From NCBI GenBank assembly GCA_005880165.1, contig VBJP01000085.1, forward strand, positions 1 through 6,803: a DNA stretch of 6,803 nt, read 5' to 3'. The position numbers and the translations under genes were made by a program. The first letter of the stretch is position 1; the number at the start of each line of letters is the position of its first letter. Shown here in pieces: positions 5,637-6,803 of the stretch. The DNA is from Chloroflexota bacterium (GTDB lineage Bacteria; Chloroflexota; Limnocylindria; QHBO01). The notes beneath the pieces are model-generated. The model was given only the letters and a program-made list of their open reading frames with translations, searched no databases and had not been told where the DNA came from.

Positions 5637-6803
5637 TCAGGGCTCGACTGCCTGACGGAGACTGACCGCCGGGACGTAATCGCCCATCAGCTCACGCACC
5701 CACCAGGCGCCGCTGCGTCGCCGCTCGCTCCACGACGTGTAACGGTAACGGTAGAGGCGTGCGCGGACGGTGAGCGGCGGATGATCCGGGAACGGGTTCG
5801 TGCGCAACAGCCCCAGCACGGCCGAATCGCCGCGCAGCAGGGCTTCCAGGAAGCGGAGGAACCACTGCTCCCCGTAGGCGGGCGAGAGGGGGAGGAACCA
5901 CATCAGCCAGTCGAGGCGCAGGTGGTAGGGAGCGACCTGCGGCGGCCTGCGCGCTGGATCGCCGGGCTTGCCCTTGAACTTGTACTCACGCCAGATGCTG
6001 TCGTCCGTCGGATCCAGACCGTCCGTGCCTTCCACGACCACCTCGTCCCGGTGTCGGGTCACGCTCCCGAACGCACCGTAGGTGTTCACGATGTGCAAGG
6101 AGTTGAACGAGTAGTTCATGAGCTGGCGCCGGCCCAGCAGGTTGCGCACCGGCTGATAGCTGAGCGCGCCGACAAGCAGGGTCAGACCGATGGCGCCCGC
6201 GGTGAAGACCGGCGGTGGGGCGATGACGGCTGAATGTGCGAAAGGCAGGAGCGCGCCTAGCAGCGAGTCCGGCAGGGCGGCAACGGCCACCACGATGGTG
6301 ATCCAGTTGAGCCAGGCGTAGTTGCCGCTAATGACCAGGTAGAGCTGGGTCAGGATCATGTAGGCGCCGGCGACGGCGGCCACCGGCTGCGGCAGGAAGA
6401 GCCCGAACGGCACGATCAGCTGGGCGGCATGGTTGCCGAGCACCTCCAGCCGATGAAGACGCCTCGGCAGGCGGTGGAAGTACCAGCTCAGCGGGTTCGG
6501 CATAGGCTGGGTCTCGTGGTGGTAGTCGAGGCAGGTGAGGTCCCGCCAGCATCGGTCGCCGCGCATCTTGATCAGCCCGGCACCGAACTCGACCCGAAAC
6601 GCGAGCCATCGGTACATCAGGATCACCAGCGCCGAGGGCGCATAGGCGTCACTGCCCAGGAAGATCGCCAGGAAGCCGGCCTCGAGCAGCAGGGACTCCC
6701 ACCCGAAGGCGTAGAAGGCCTGGCCTACGTTGACCATCGACAGATAGAGCGCCCATAGGACGATCCAGGCCAGCATGGTGAGCGGCAGCGATACGGCCTG
6801 CGG
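5637..6803 (-). CDS. Lipase maturation factor (LMF) family membrane protein, 5' end outside window
   Basis: The frame is open to the window edge, giving 388 visible residues. An internal ATG at 6776 is not the start: the frame continues upstream without a stop, and family members have further N-terminal sequence. The visible part shows several hydrophobic segments (about 10-26, 35-52, 126-158, 165-187 and 198-214). The conserved LMF block AFYAFGWESLLLEAGFLA (29-46) is followed by GLIKMRGDRCWRDLTCLDYH (76-95). The soluble C-terminal domain has VNTYGAFGSVTRHRDEV (239-255), WREYKFKGKPG (271-281), PYHLRLDWLMWF (292-303) and NPFPDHPP (336-343). Animal LMF1 helps lipases fold in the ER; the role of bacterial homologues is not established. 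The stop is four bases before the FAD oxidoreductase ATG. Confidence 0.9.
   Translation of the reverse strand, partial: PQAVSLPLTMLAWIVLWALYLSMVNVGQAFYAFGWESLLLEAGFLAIFLGSDAYAPSALVILMYRWLAFRVEFGAGLIKMRGDRCWRDLTCLDYHHETQPMPNPLSWYFHRLPRRLHRLEVLGNHAAQLIVPFGLFLPQPVAAVAGAYMILTQLYLVISGNYAWLNWITIVVAVAALPDSLLGALLPFAHSAVIAPPPVFTAGAIGLTLLVGALSYQPVRNLLGRRQLMNYSFNSLHIVNTYGAFGSVTRHRDEVVVEGTDGLDPTDDSIWREYKFKGKPGDPARRPPQVAPYHLRLDWLMWFLPLSPAYGEQWFLRFLEALLRGDSAVLGLLRTNPFPDHPPLTVRARLYRYRYTSWSERRRSGAWWVRELMGDYVPAVSLRQAVEP

Noticed and set aside
5631..6233. 200-codon plus-strand frame opposite the LMF-family gene
   Set aside because: The minus-strand product matches conserved LMF blocks over the same region, so this frame is a compositional shadow.
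1..6803. CRISPR arrays, tRNA or rRNA genes, insertion sequences, integrase or phage genes
   Set aside because: No regularly spaced repeats, no tRNA-like cloverleaf, and no transposase or recombinase motifs were seen in any frame I read.

Overview
This is a high-GC bacterial window in which long antisense reading frames are common by chance. GC content, wide use of GTG starts and the type of secreted proteins suggest an actinobacterium-like or Chloroflexota (Limnocylindria-like) organism, perhaps from soil, water or a metagenome. The taxonomic guess is an inference from style, not from a marker gene.

Layout. Positions 1-759 (minus strand) hold most of a Gfo/Idh/MocA-type NAD(P)-dependent oxidoreductase whose 3' end lies outside the window. 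A 101-bp divergent spacer (760-860) with a 9-bp inverted repeat separates it from a secreted family-18 glycoside hydrolase (861-1901, plus strand). That gene converges, across only 31 bp, on a four-gene minus-strand cluster spanning 1933-4022. In transcription order this cluster encodes small secreted protein A (129 aa), its divergent paralogue B (121 aa), a secreted DNRLRE-domain protein C (239 aa) and an ER-type/SipW-like signal peptidase I (187 aa). B/C and C/peptidase overlap by 4 bp, and A and B are separated by a very GC-rich 11-bp perfect stem-loop. Upstream, behind a 176-bp spacer with leader-like inverted repeats, lie two more minus-strand genes set 4 bp apart: a PYROXD2/phytoene-desaturase-like FAD oxidoreductase (4199-5632) and a lipase-maturation-factor-family membrane protein (5637 to beyond the window edge).

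How the genes work together. The most interesting unit is the A-B-C-signal peptidase cluster. All three secreted proteins have a signal peptide followed at once by a related short motif around SxSLGAGT. It recalls the start of mature TasA/camelysin-type proteins, which are processed by SipW. The clustered peptidase has a Ser-His rather than Ser-Lys active-site layout, as SipW does. The simplest reading is a dedicated export and processing cassette for surface or matrix proteins, analogous in logic to Bacillus tapA-sipW-tasA but with different substrates. The GH18 enzyme and the FAD oxidoreductase/LMF pair look like independent neighbours.
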